This document shows positions 34,625 to 46,600 of a stretch of DNA of 64,000 nt, piece by piece; position 1 is the stretch's first letter; the number at the start of each line of letters is the position of its first letter. Source of the stretch: Anisus vortex (taxonomy: Eukaryota > Mollusca > Gastropoda > Planorbidae); NCBI GenBank assembly GCA_949126835.1, contig OX421494.1, positions 21,268,196-21,332,195 of the forward strand, read 5' to 3'. Position numbers and translations under genes: made by a program. Under the pieces are notes generated by a model, which worked only from the letters and a program-made list of their open reading frames with translations, was not told the origin of the DNA and made no database searches.

Positions 34625-37600
34625 ATGGATGAAAGAACACCTCTTTTGACCAGTAAAGCTTCTGCCAATGGCACCGCTATAAATCACCGAAAGACTCGTG
34701 TGGAAAATGATGCTCGAACACCCATTGTGAGTTTTTTTTCAGTGTTTTTTTGCTTGGCTAGGCTATAACTATAACTTAAAATTTATTAGAAGTCTAAGAA
34801 GTAGGGCGTCTATAAGTTTGACTACTTTACTAAAATTACTCTTATGTTACTCTAGTGAGAGTAGTTTGTTAGGCCTATGCCATACTCCTATGCCTATCCT
34901 ATATTCCTATATTATACTAGAATATCTGTATGGGACTCATCAACTAAAGAAAACTAAAACATTAAAAAATTAGAACAAATTCAAAAAAGAGCTTCTTATC
35001 TTATCTTATACATTACAGACGCTCCTTCTATAAAGAAGATTATTGCGTCCTACGCTCATCCATGGTCCGAGTCTAGTCTTGCATTTTGATTAATGTTTTA
35101 AATGATGTTAAGTTACTGGTTTTCCTGGTTTGTTCAGGCAACCCATTCCATGCCCGAATGCCACTCGGGAAGAAAGAGTACTTCTATGCATTTGTTCTCG
35201 CATAAGGGACAAGGAAAGTGTTTTTGTCTTTATGTTTATCTGAGCTTTGCAACAGGTTGTCATTGTGTTGTATTTCTAAATTAGAGTTTAATGCCTTATG
35301 TATTAAGTATTATTACTACTTTACTCTTTGGCATACTGTCCTCTAGTGTTTCTAGGTTTAGTGATTTTACTAATGGTGTTACTCTTGTTAATTGGGAATA
35401 TTCACTAGTTATGAACCTTGCTTGAGTTACCTTGAAACCCTCATATTGATGAAGTAATTAAAAAATCAAACAAAACATTAGGATTCATAAAAAGGAACTT
35501 TTACAAATGTAATTAATAAGAACATAAAACAGAATTATAGTACTTTTAAGATATAAAAATTAAAATGTTAAGGTCCTATTTACCCTACTATTTACTTTAA
35601 GTAACTTTAACTTTTAATAAAAAAAAGATAATGTAGGCTTTTTCTTGGTCTCTTACTCTTACAATCTTTGATGAGTACTACTGGTTTCTTAAAAGTTTAC
35701 AAACGTTCCTTCTAGATAGAAGATTATTTCGTCCACTAGGCCTAGGTCTAAAACTCCTGCAGGGCGTCACGTATCGGTTGGCGACAGGGATAGAAGTAGC
35801 GACGTGTTGGTTGACAGTCCGTTGAACTAACCGCAGGACCAGCTGGACTTAGTTTAGCCTTTAGTTTATTCACACACAAAAAAAACACTTTATTTATTGT
35901 TTACTGAAGACTTTATTTAACACAAAAATCTAATTTCCTGGTGTTGCTCGTAGATTAAAAAAAATTTTGATTAAAGTAATATTAATTGAAAAAAACACTA
36001 CGTTATCCACTTAGCTAGCAAAGACACATGTCTGAAGTGAAATCGCAAAAGTATAATATGAGTCAATAAGGTAATGCCTCTTTAAATTAACTAATATGAT
36101 TGGTTTAACACGCACACCTTCTACCTTATATATATATAGATACTAGTAGTTATGCCTTTCAAAATGTTGTAGAAACAAATTATTGCAGTGCGTTTGATTA
36201 AAAAAGAAAGAAAAAAGAATATATTAAAAGTACACCATTCAATCTCTCCAAGCCAAATTGTGGTGCATAACTTTAAATAAAGCAGGTTTTGCCACGTTAA
36301 TAAACAACAGAACTGGGAAAACCCCATAAGACCCTCAAGTTTAATATAGTAAATCTCGCGTTAAACATGGTAAATGATTGGAAAAGGCTATTTGTTAAGA
36401 TAGGTTCTATGTATTTCCTATATATATATATATAGTCACATCGACTCACTTTTCTGGTCTAAATGTACATTACACTTCAAAATCTGGTCAGAGGTCTTAA
36501 AATACCATTTTGAACCAGTAAGAATATGTTAATGAAAAATTACAGGTATCCAGGTATGGATATATTATATTTTATTTATATCTATTATTTATTTTATTAC
36601 ATGATCATGGACTATATTACTAAAATTATTTTATATGGCATCTGTCTGTCCTCAAGGGCCTAATAATTATGTCACTTATGAATTTATCATTAAAAATTAA
36701 TTTAACAAGAAGTTATACCTACTACGTCTGTCCTCAAGGAATCATGGCATAGTCTCTTTTTTCTTCGGTCCCTACTATATGCTCCAACAGGTTTGATGCT
36801 TTGGTAAAGCTTATATTGTTCAATGAAGTTTTGACATTTCATTGCCTTTGTCTTCCTACAGGGAGTAAATATGTATCTCTTTAAAGTACTTATACCTAGA
36901 GATAGTAAATTATACCTAGAGATAGTAAACCCAGCCCTAGATCAACATAATCCTAGTCAACATACTAGGCCTATTTTGTGATTGTAGTCAGTTCAATTTA
37001 AAGCCCAGAATGATTAAGCCTAAGCTATTTATTTGATAAGCAGAGTTTGCTTTTTGACCTTATAGTTTGTGTACAATCTGCATACAAAATAAGTGGCTGA
37101 GAGGTAAAAATCCCCCACTAATGAGTCAATGTCCCAACCTAGTCTTTGCTATGTAGTGTGGGTAGATTGGCATATCAAGCTCATCAGTGTTGTATCAGAA
37201 ACAAATCAGTGTAAAGGGTAATTTAAAAAAAAATGAAAACCGGTAGAAAATATTCAGTCATTGTGCTAGCTAGGCTTATATACTAGTCTGCTGTTTTTTG
37301 TTTTTTTTTGTATTTACTATTGCTTCACTTTTTAAAGATAAATTCAGTCTTTCAAAGATTTTCTGATTGTTGTTCTACTATGACATTTAGAACAATTAAC
37401 GACATTGTAAGTCACCAAATGGTTAACTTTTCATCTAATTATAACTTTAAAAATAAATTTAGTATTTGGCTACTTTATTTGTTCCTCATTCCAAAAAGTT
37501 GTAAAGTTGTTTCGGCACTCTTCATATTCTAAAAAGTTGCGAACAGGTGTTTTAACTGAGGTTTACTTTTCTTACTTATTAGTCTACACTAACAGTTTCT

Positions 37601-40600
37601 AAAAATAAAAATTTAAAGTTTGAAAAATGGAACTTAGTAATGTATTAAACATTTTATTTTTTCAAATTTAGCTTTCAAATTGTGAGTGTCATAAACTCAA
37701 CTATTCTATTTATGTGTCTTATATTGAGCTCCCATAGATCTTTAAAACAAAAACATTAAAATAAATATTTGAATAAATTTACTTCTTTTTTTAAAGTTTG
37801 ACAGATATTGAAAGCCAATCAGTAATCGGTTACACAGCTGTTACACTTTTAAAAATGTGTATTTAATAACTACTTTAAACTGAAACGCCAAATTCAAAAT
37901 TTGACGGTTAAGGATTTAAAAAAAAAAAAAAGATACCAATAAGTTGATGTGTTATATATACAAATTATTATGTATGATTTTTTAGAGTTTGATTAATATA
38001 TTTGTATATGTTTGTTTGTTTGCTATAGACAGAGTACTCAGATAGACTTGAGGATAAAAGTGCTTGTCACAAAATTCCAAATGCAATAAAAAAAAAACTC
38101 ATATACAGTAAATTTCTCACACCAATGTTTAGTCTTGGCGCCAACCACCTCATGGTACCTTAGTGTGTGGTTTCTTCAGCGACAGGCACTATTTTCTCCC
38201 ACTGCGGAATTCCCCCTTGGTTCATTGTCAAGGTTGCTCGTCTATATACCTGCAATGTCACCCAAATCCTACACTATAGGTAAGGGCATCCGGGCACCAG
38301 GCTGGGGTTGAGGCGGGAACGCTGCACACCTTGCTTCCTCCCATCTAGTCCTCCGAGGCCTCTCAGCAGTGTAATGAGACCTCAACGCCCAGCAGTTGCT
38401 GTCCCCCATGTGTTAGCCCACCGGATCGCTCTTGATACAATCATACTGGTGGTTTCCACACTTTGCCAGGGATGAGGCCCATGGGTACAGGAGTGAAACA
38501 TAAGACCTAGGCTAGTCTCAAAACATGGATAAGCTAGGGACGCAAAAATCTTACATATAAAAAGAACGTCCGTAACACCTAAGATAAGATAAATTGAGTA
38601 GCCGCATCTAAATTTCAGAGAAAAGAATTAATATTGTCATGTATATTGTTTTTCCAAGAATTGGAACACGCAATGTTTATTCTCCTCTCTCTCTCTTTTC
38701 TTACTACACGCGATATTAGGACGTTTAGTAGGAAAACGAAAGGTTCTAGGTAATGCTGGGATTCTGTGTTGATCTCAAATTCTCAGAGTCTGGGAACGAC
38801 TCATTATTTAATAGGGGAAGTTCATATCGTTTTGTTATGAGTTTTGTAATGTTACCATGATTTTCACCCCTACTGGTAGTGGGTCTGTCCCTTGCACCAC
38901 TCGGATAGTATTTAATGATTTGTTTTGTCTGAAAGACAGAGAGTTTCAAAATATGTTCCTTTGAACGTTTGTGTTTGCACTATTTTATTCTAACTGTACA
39001 TAATAGATATATTGTATATATTGAACATACCACCTGAAATAAACTATCAACAACAGTTACACTGAAGCTTCTTTGTCAAGTTACTATCCTATTGTGTTGT
39101 ATACATTACTATAAGATTTATCTACTACCATAATTTACAAGAAAGGAAATGTTGGAATACAAATACTGAATTTGTGCCCAGGACTATAAGAAGAGTTCGT
39201 GTAATACTGAAACATAAATACTAATAATTAAAGTCTCCCCTAGGACTAATGAGAATTATCAGCAAGATCTACACAGCTCTGGCCACAAGGGGATTGTGGA
39301 CGTAACAAAATTTGGTGGTCTCGCCCGGTATATTTGAGTTCTACTTTTCCTGACCTAGGATTGACAAGATTTGGTAGTCTCGTTCGGTAGATTTGAGTTC
39401 TACTTTTCTTGATCTAGCTGACCTATAAATATTTTGTGACATTAGTAGTACTGAGAGCGGCATATTTGTGTTTCGTTTTCAGGACTGTGAAACTATTCTT
39501 TTTAAAAAGAGGAGAGAACTGGTTTGCGTTTTTATTCCTTGGGAAGTGTGAAGATTCCACGAAGTGTTTAATATTATATTGTGCAAATTTCTGGACAAAT
39601 CGTAAGTTGGAACTTTATATTTTATTATACAATATATACTACTCTACTATAACAAATATTTCGAACGCTATACTATGGCTTCGAATATATCAAGTGAGGA
39701 ACTTAATGCCATGTCATTTGCTGAACTAAAAGAATTAGCTGAGTCCTTTGGGATTGAGGCAGGACAGGCAAGACCTAATCGTAATCGTTTGACCAAAGAA
39801 ATTATGACATGTTTGAACGGGCAGAATGCCATGAACACTGGTAGTGTAGTTGAAGTGGGACAGAACGATATCAATGAAGGTTATGTAGCTCCCAGTGGGG
39901 GCGAGGTAATTGCCCACGGAGACGAGGTAAGAAATATGTCATCTAGATCATCAAACAATGATGAAGATGAAGGGTTGAGTGAAAACCTAAAATTCCAATT
40001 AGCTATGAAGAGAATGGAATTGGAAAGAATTAGGATAGAAACTGAAAGGGAAAATGAAAGAATTAGGATAGAAACTGAAAGGGAAAATGAAAGAATTAGG
40101 ATAGAAACTGAAAGGGAAAATGAAAGAATTAGGATTGAAAGCAGAGAAAGGATAGAGATGGCACGCATGAACAGACCTGACCATCGTAGGGACAGCAATG
40201 GTATGGATATTAGCGCAATGAAGCAACACTTGCCTATATTCAGAGAAGAAGATGTTCAAGATTTCTTTTTGCTTTTTGAGAGGATAGCTGTAGATTATCA
40301 GTTCCCTGATGATAAGATGGCTTTATTGTTAAGGTCAACTCTCAACAAAGGAAAAGCATTGGACGTAGTGTTGAGTTTAACACCCGAGGAAATAAATGAC
40401 TATGAAGTAATCAAAGATAGGGTGCTAAAAAGTTATTCCCTGACACCAGAAAAATATAGAAAGCTATTTAGAGACAGAAAGAAGGCATATGATCAAACTC
40501 ATGTAGACTTTTTGAGACAAAAGGAGAAAATGTTAGAACAGTGGCTAAGGTCACAGAATGTAAGTGAGTTTGATAAACTCAAGAACCTAATATTGTTTGA

Positions 40601-43600
40601 GGAATTCAATGATTGTATTCGAGTGGATATTAAAACCCACATCTCAGACCGAGGGGTTGAAGATGTGCATGAAGCTGCTAGATTGGCAGATAACTATGCC
40701 ATAATTCACGCCAGCATAAAGCCATATTATGCTGACAAACCCAAAGTGCACAAACCAGAGCCCAAGGAGGCTAGTAAACCAAAAGAGACAAGTGAAAACA
40801 ATAATAAGAACAGTGGTGTAAATAATAATAGTAACTTAGTTCATTTCAGGAAGCAGACAGATGTAAATAAAGCAAAGGTGGTATGTTTCAATTGCAAGAA
40901 AGAGGGCCACATGAAGAAAGATTGTTGGATCCTTACCAAGAAGCAAGGTGCTATTCTACACTGTGCCAGAGTGCAGAAAGATAGCAAGCAGACAGAAGAA
41001 GTGTGCAACACAGGGTCAAGAAACTCAAAAGAAATGCGGCCGGCATCGCCCATAGTTGTGGAGTCGATGGTTTTTGAGAACAGTCTATCTAAGGTAAAAG
41101 AGAATAGCTGTACTCAATCTATTATGCTTTCAGAAGGCCGTGAGGAACAGATGGTTCCTGAAGTCCCGGAAGAGGACGACCTATCCGATTTTCGACCCTT
41201 TGTCTACGAGGGGACAGTGTCGACAGAAGTCGATGTACTCAGCAAGAAGAAAATACAGATATTACGTGACACGGGTTCTGCTGTCAGCGTGATCCTGGAG
41301 GGCAGTGTGCCGTTAACAGATGCCACCAGTACCGGTGAGTCTGTTGTGCTGAGAGGTGCTAGTATGGAGGCTGTGGAAGCTCCACTGCACAGAATAAAAC
41401 TCGAGTCGGATATTTTTACAGGTAACATCGTAGTGGGAGTGTGGCGCGCACTACCCGTCAAAGGCGTTTCCATGATATTAGGAAATGACATTATGGGCGG
41501 CAGAGTCACTGTCGAGCCCATGGTTAAAGTGTTGGAGACAAAGATGGCGGAGGACAAAAACCTACGTCCTGCCAATGAACGCCCAACATGTGCACTGACA
41601 AGAGCAATGCAGAAAAAGAAGTCGGTAAAGACTCCTGCTACGCCGTGTAGTGCAACGAAAGATGTGTTTGTCTGTTCTGAAGACACACATGCGAATGAAA
41701 CAGTGATAACAGAAACACCTGACATCGATTTAAGTGCTACGTTCTTTGCTGAACTAACAACTGGTGATGCAACAGAGAACGATAACATTTTGTCACCAAA
41801 GCAGAAATTGGTGAGAGAACAATTGAATGACGAAGTAATAATGCAACTCAGAATGAAAGCTGTTGACGAAAAGACTGCAGATGCAATGGCGGAATGTTTC
41901 TACATGAAAGATGAAGTATTGATGAGAAAGTCGAAACCGCTCAACTCAGGTACAAACGAGTGGGACAGTATTCACCAGATTGTAATACCTAAGTGCTATC
42001 GTCAAGATATACTGCGTATGGCGCATGATCTTCCTTTCGCTGGTCACATGGGAGTCCGGAAAACGCACCACCGTATCCTCCCTTACTTCTACTGGCCAGG
42101 ACTGAGAAGAGATGTCGAACAATACTGCAAGACTTGCCACGTATGCCAAATGGTAGGACGTCCTAACCAACGAATTCCTGTCGCTCCACTCCAGCCGATA
42201 CCAGCGTTCGACGAACCATTCAGTCATATACTCATTGATTGCGTGGGCCCGTTGCCGAAAACAAAAGCCGGTTTTCAATACCTGCTCACAGTCATGTGTT
42301 CATCCACTCGCTTCCCGGAAGCCATTCCGTTGCGGAACATAACAACAGTGAAGGTGGTAGACGCCCTGACAAATTTCTTCACACGTTATGGCCTACCGAA
42401 GACAGTACAGTCCGACCAGGGGACTAACTTTACTTCGAACATTTTCAAACAAGTCATGGAACAATTAGGGATAAGCCATAGGCTATCAAGTGCCTATCAT
42501 CCTGAGAGCCAGGGAGCTCTGGAAAGGTTTCATCAGACATTAAAATCGATGCTTAAAAAGTACTGTTATGAAAACGAGAAAGACTGGGATAAGGGTGTGC
42601 CTTATGTACTGTTCGCTGCAAGGGAGGCCACTAAGGAATCCCTGGGGTTTAGCCCATTCGAACTTGTGTATGGACACTCAGTCAGAGGTCCGTTGAAACT
42701 TCTACATGAAACTTGGCTAACAGACAGTGAACCGATTGGACTTTTGTCATATGTAGATAAATTTAAAAATAGGCTTTATCATGCTTTTAACCATGTGAAG
42801 ATTCATTTTCCACAGATGCAGGAGTGTATGAGACAGAACTATGACCGTAAAGCTACAGCTAGAACTTTTGCACCAGGTGACAAAGTTCTTGTGTTTCTAC
42901 CTTTGCAAAATCAGCCTTTAAGTGCAAAGTTTAGTGGACCCTATGAGATAGAGTCAAAGCTTGGCGAGGTCAATTATTTGATAAAGACTCCTGACCGGAG
43001 ACAAAATTTGAAAAGCAGAGGGTATGCCATATTAATTTGCTTAAGCCCTATGTTTCAAGGGAAAAGAGTAAACCACGGGAGGTCCCCATGATTTCGTTAG
43101 CTAGAGTCCCGACGGATTTATCTAGGATAGAATATAAGTTAGCAGAAAGTAAACTTAATAATACAGATGCCCTTAAGAGTTTAGATACAAGGCTAGAACA
43201 TCCTCCGGTAGAAGATAAGGAGAAGATTATTGAGCTGGTGCATGAAAATAAGTCAATGTTTACAAATGTTCCCAGTAGGACACATGTCATAGAGCACAAT
43301 GTAGTGTTAACCGATAGTGCCAGGTCTATTAAACAGCATCCATTTGACCCCATCAGACCTGAGCATATTAAATTAGATGTAAAGTATATGTTAGAAAATG
43401 ACATAGGAGGAAAATGTGATAGCAAATGGTCTACACCCTGTGTGATGGTACCAAAAGCCGACCACACACTGCAGTTTTATAGAGACTTTGGGAAATTAAG
43501 TAATTTGACAGAGACCGACTGGTATCCCATTACCGTATCATCGACAAGATAGAGACAAGGTCATAGCTGATACTCTATCTCGGGTGCTACATGATTGACT

Positions 43601-46600
43601 GAATAACCCATACTTCTTTTTCAGATCATCTCACTTATTCATTAAGAATGTGTCATGATAACCTATCATTCGTTTGAATTTTGATTATGGAATACCTATA
43701 GAATACTTGTATCATACAGAAGTCAAGTCTTTTGAAAGTATTAATAATTCTTATAATCATGTATAATATTGATGTTCTGATATATTTTAAATTCATTTGA
43801 TTATGGAAAAGAAATTCCATTTAAATGTTGATGCATGATGCAATAAATATATAATATGCACGTATTTACTTGATATGGATGGATAAAAGTAATTTGTCAT
43901 CACATGCAATTAAGTGGGAAAACTTTGAGCTAGTTGATTTATTATCTTGTTTTATTTTAGTTAATGAATGGAACTAAATAATAATATGTACAATTTTTAT
44001 CTTAGAAAGAGATGTAATCTTAATTGGTATAAATTAATAGATAATATTGGAAATCTATTGCTAAATTGTTATATCATGGTAATAGAATGGGAAAAACTAG
44101 TGGATATTCACTATGTTGTATATAGGTTGTTATATATTCCATATATCCGGGAATGGAGGGAAACAAAGGTACCTAAAGGTGTGCACTCATTCAACCCTGA
44201 ACAATCTTTTATATTAAACTTTTAAATTTGCCAAAAACGCATAATAGTGGATTACATTTTAATATTTAGATTACTGTAGTAATCGTAACTAGAGTGTATT
44301 TTCTCCTCGTATTTGAGAAAAGGGGAAGTATCATCATCTTAGGTATGAACCCTGTTAATGTCAAGTTGACACTGTAATTTAAAGGGGAAGTAACCTATAG
44401 TTTGATTCGAGTTATGTACTACTTATCTTTTGGTTTGTATATTAGAAGTAAACTGTTGAAAATTGACAGAGTTTGAGCAATGTTATATTTGTTTAAATAG
44501 ATTAAGACTTTTTGCAAATTTTTGGTGGAAATCCACACAACTGTACATAGTTAAAATAAGAATGACTAGAATATTTTTGAATTATTTGTACTTGTTGAGA
44601 CATTAGTTAATATTAATACTAACGGTGAAATATTTGTTCATCACGTTATAATCACAATTACCATTGGGTAGTGACACTTTTTATAATTTAGTTGTGCCAG
44701 TGAGCCATGTTTGCTTAAATTGTCTAATAATCTTCCATTGATTGTTGGTTATTAAAACGATAGTGTTAAGTACGAAAAATGTACCATGTTGAGTATTACT
44801 TGGGTAATTATGGTACATTATTTCTTTCATTGGGTGGGGGCGTGTCATGTATATTGTTTTTCCAAGAATTGGAACACGCAATGTTTATTCTCCTCTCTCT
44901 CTCTCTTTTCTTACTACACGCGATATTAGGACGTTTAGTAGGAAAACGAAAGGTTCTAGGTAATGCTGGGATTCTGTGTTGATCTCAAATTCTCAGAGTC
45001 TGGGAACGACTCATTATTTAATAGGGGAAGTTCATATCGTTTTGTTATGAGTTTTGTAATGTTACCATGATTTTCACCCCTACTGGTAGTGGGTCTGTCC
45101 CTTGCACCACTCGGATAGTATTTAATGATTTGTTTTGTCTGAAAGACAGAGAGTTTCAAAATATGTTCCTTTGAACGTTTGTGTTTGCACTATTTTATTC
45201 TAACTGTACATAATAGATATATTGTATATATTGAACATACCACCTGAAATAAACTATCAACAACAGTTACACTGAAGCTTCTTTGTCAAGTTACTATCCT
45301 ATTGTGTTGTATACATTACTATAAGATTTATCTACTACCATAATTTACAAGAAAGGAAATGTTGGAATACAAATACTGAATTTGTGCCCAGGACTATAAG
45401 AAGAGTTCGTGTAATACTGAAACATAAATACTAATAATTAAAGTCTCCCCTAGGACTAACGAGAATTATCAGCAAGATCTACACAGCTCTGGCCACAAGG
45501 GGATTGTGGACGTAACAATATTAATATCTGCAACTGATTTTTATTTTAAAGAAATAAAATTGTGCGCCATTATGCACATACATAATAACTATAATGGAAA
45601 TAAAAACAATAAACGGGGACTTTATAAGGACACTTTAAAAGTTTAATAAATTTCAGTTGGAGAGTGTGTAGGTCCTAATAATATATCAATGAATTTGATA
45701 AAACTTTGCAAATTTTAATAACTGGACTAAATCTAAAAGTCTCAATGTACAAATAGTCATCCTAGTATCAATCTTTTAAAAAAATGTAATAAGTAGTTTA
45801 TATACATAGATAAATATATATGTTATAAACATTAAATTTTTCGGCGGCTGGTTAGCAAAGTCGACAGCGAGCTCGACTCCCAAGCGTCACATCAGGGGTT
45901 TGACCCTCGGTGCAGTCAGCTATAAATCCACCGCCGACTTGGAGAGGAGATGGGCGCCGCCAAGTCTACCAAGCCCAAGAGAGGACTAATGGACACCCAG
46001 TGTCCATTAGCTCCCCCCAACGACCGCCAGGTTAAGGGACTACAAAAAAAAAATAAAAAAAAAAAAAAAAATTAAATTTTTCACACTAGCTTTTAAAAAT
46101 AAAAACTAGCAGACAAAAAATTATTTTTTGAATAAGCTGTTCAATGTGGCCAGTGATATTTTTTGTGGATTAGAAATGTGTTTGTAACATTGCTTTCATC
46201 TGTAAAATATATCTGCTTCACTGGTATGAAATAAACCTTTCAGGGCAGAGTGAATACAGCGCCACAAGATGACATCGATTCAGAAGTCATTAACAGCGAA
46301 ACATTTAACAACATTAGAAGAGACATTGAAGGAAGTCACGGCCATGCTAAAGACGTTCACATTGAGCAGGAACACATTCTGAAAGTTGGATTCCAGGTAA
46401 ATGAACTTTGTAACAGCTACTCAAACTTCCCTTCACATACCTGTGTTTTTGTTCTATTGATTTAGTTTCATTGTTCTAGTCCCAACATGCAAGTAGTAGA
46501 TTGCTGGCCAATGCAATTGTTTCATCTGATTACAGCTAGTAGTCAGAGCTGGGTGAACCTTTTGAATGGTATCAAGAAGCAGGGAAATTAATAGCCTAAC

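Larger units (their letters stand above)
38635..45517 (+). mobile_element. Defective Gmr1-like LTR retrotransposon in CLCN7 intron 1
   Basis: LTRs at 38635-39307 and 44843-45517 (TGTCATG...GTAACA), flanked by ATAT (38631-38634, 45518-45521). The LTRs differ by roughly one substitution and a CT-dinucleotide length change, so insertion was recent. The interior encodes Gag, protease and integrase, but nearly all RT and RNase H are deleted. It has the same domain order as 15281-23313, but the LTRs are unrelated, so these are different families. It is in the same orientation as CLCN7. Confidence 0.9.

Noticed and set aside
38746..38949. Identical 67-codon minus-strand frames here and at 44956-45159
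   Set aside because: They lie in the two LTRs of one element and have no family features; a by-product of the duplication.
39999..40259. Minus-strand frame with repeated hydrophobic units
   Set aside because: Antisense of the 33-bp Gag repeats.
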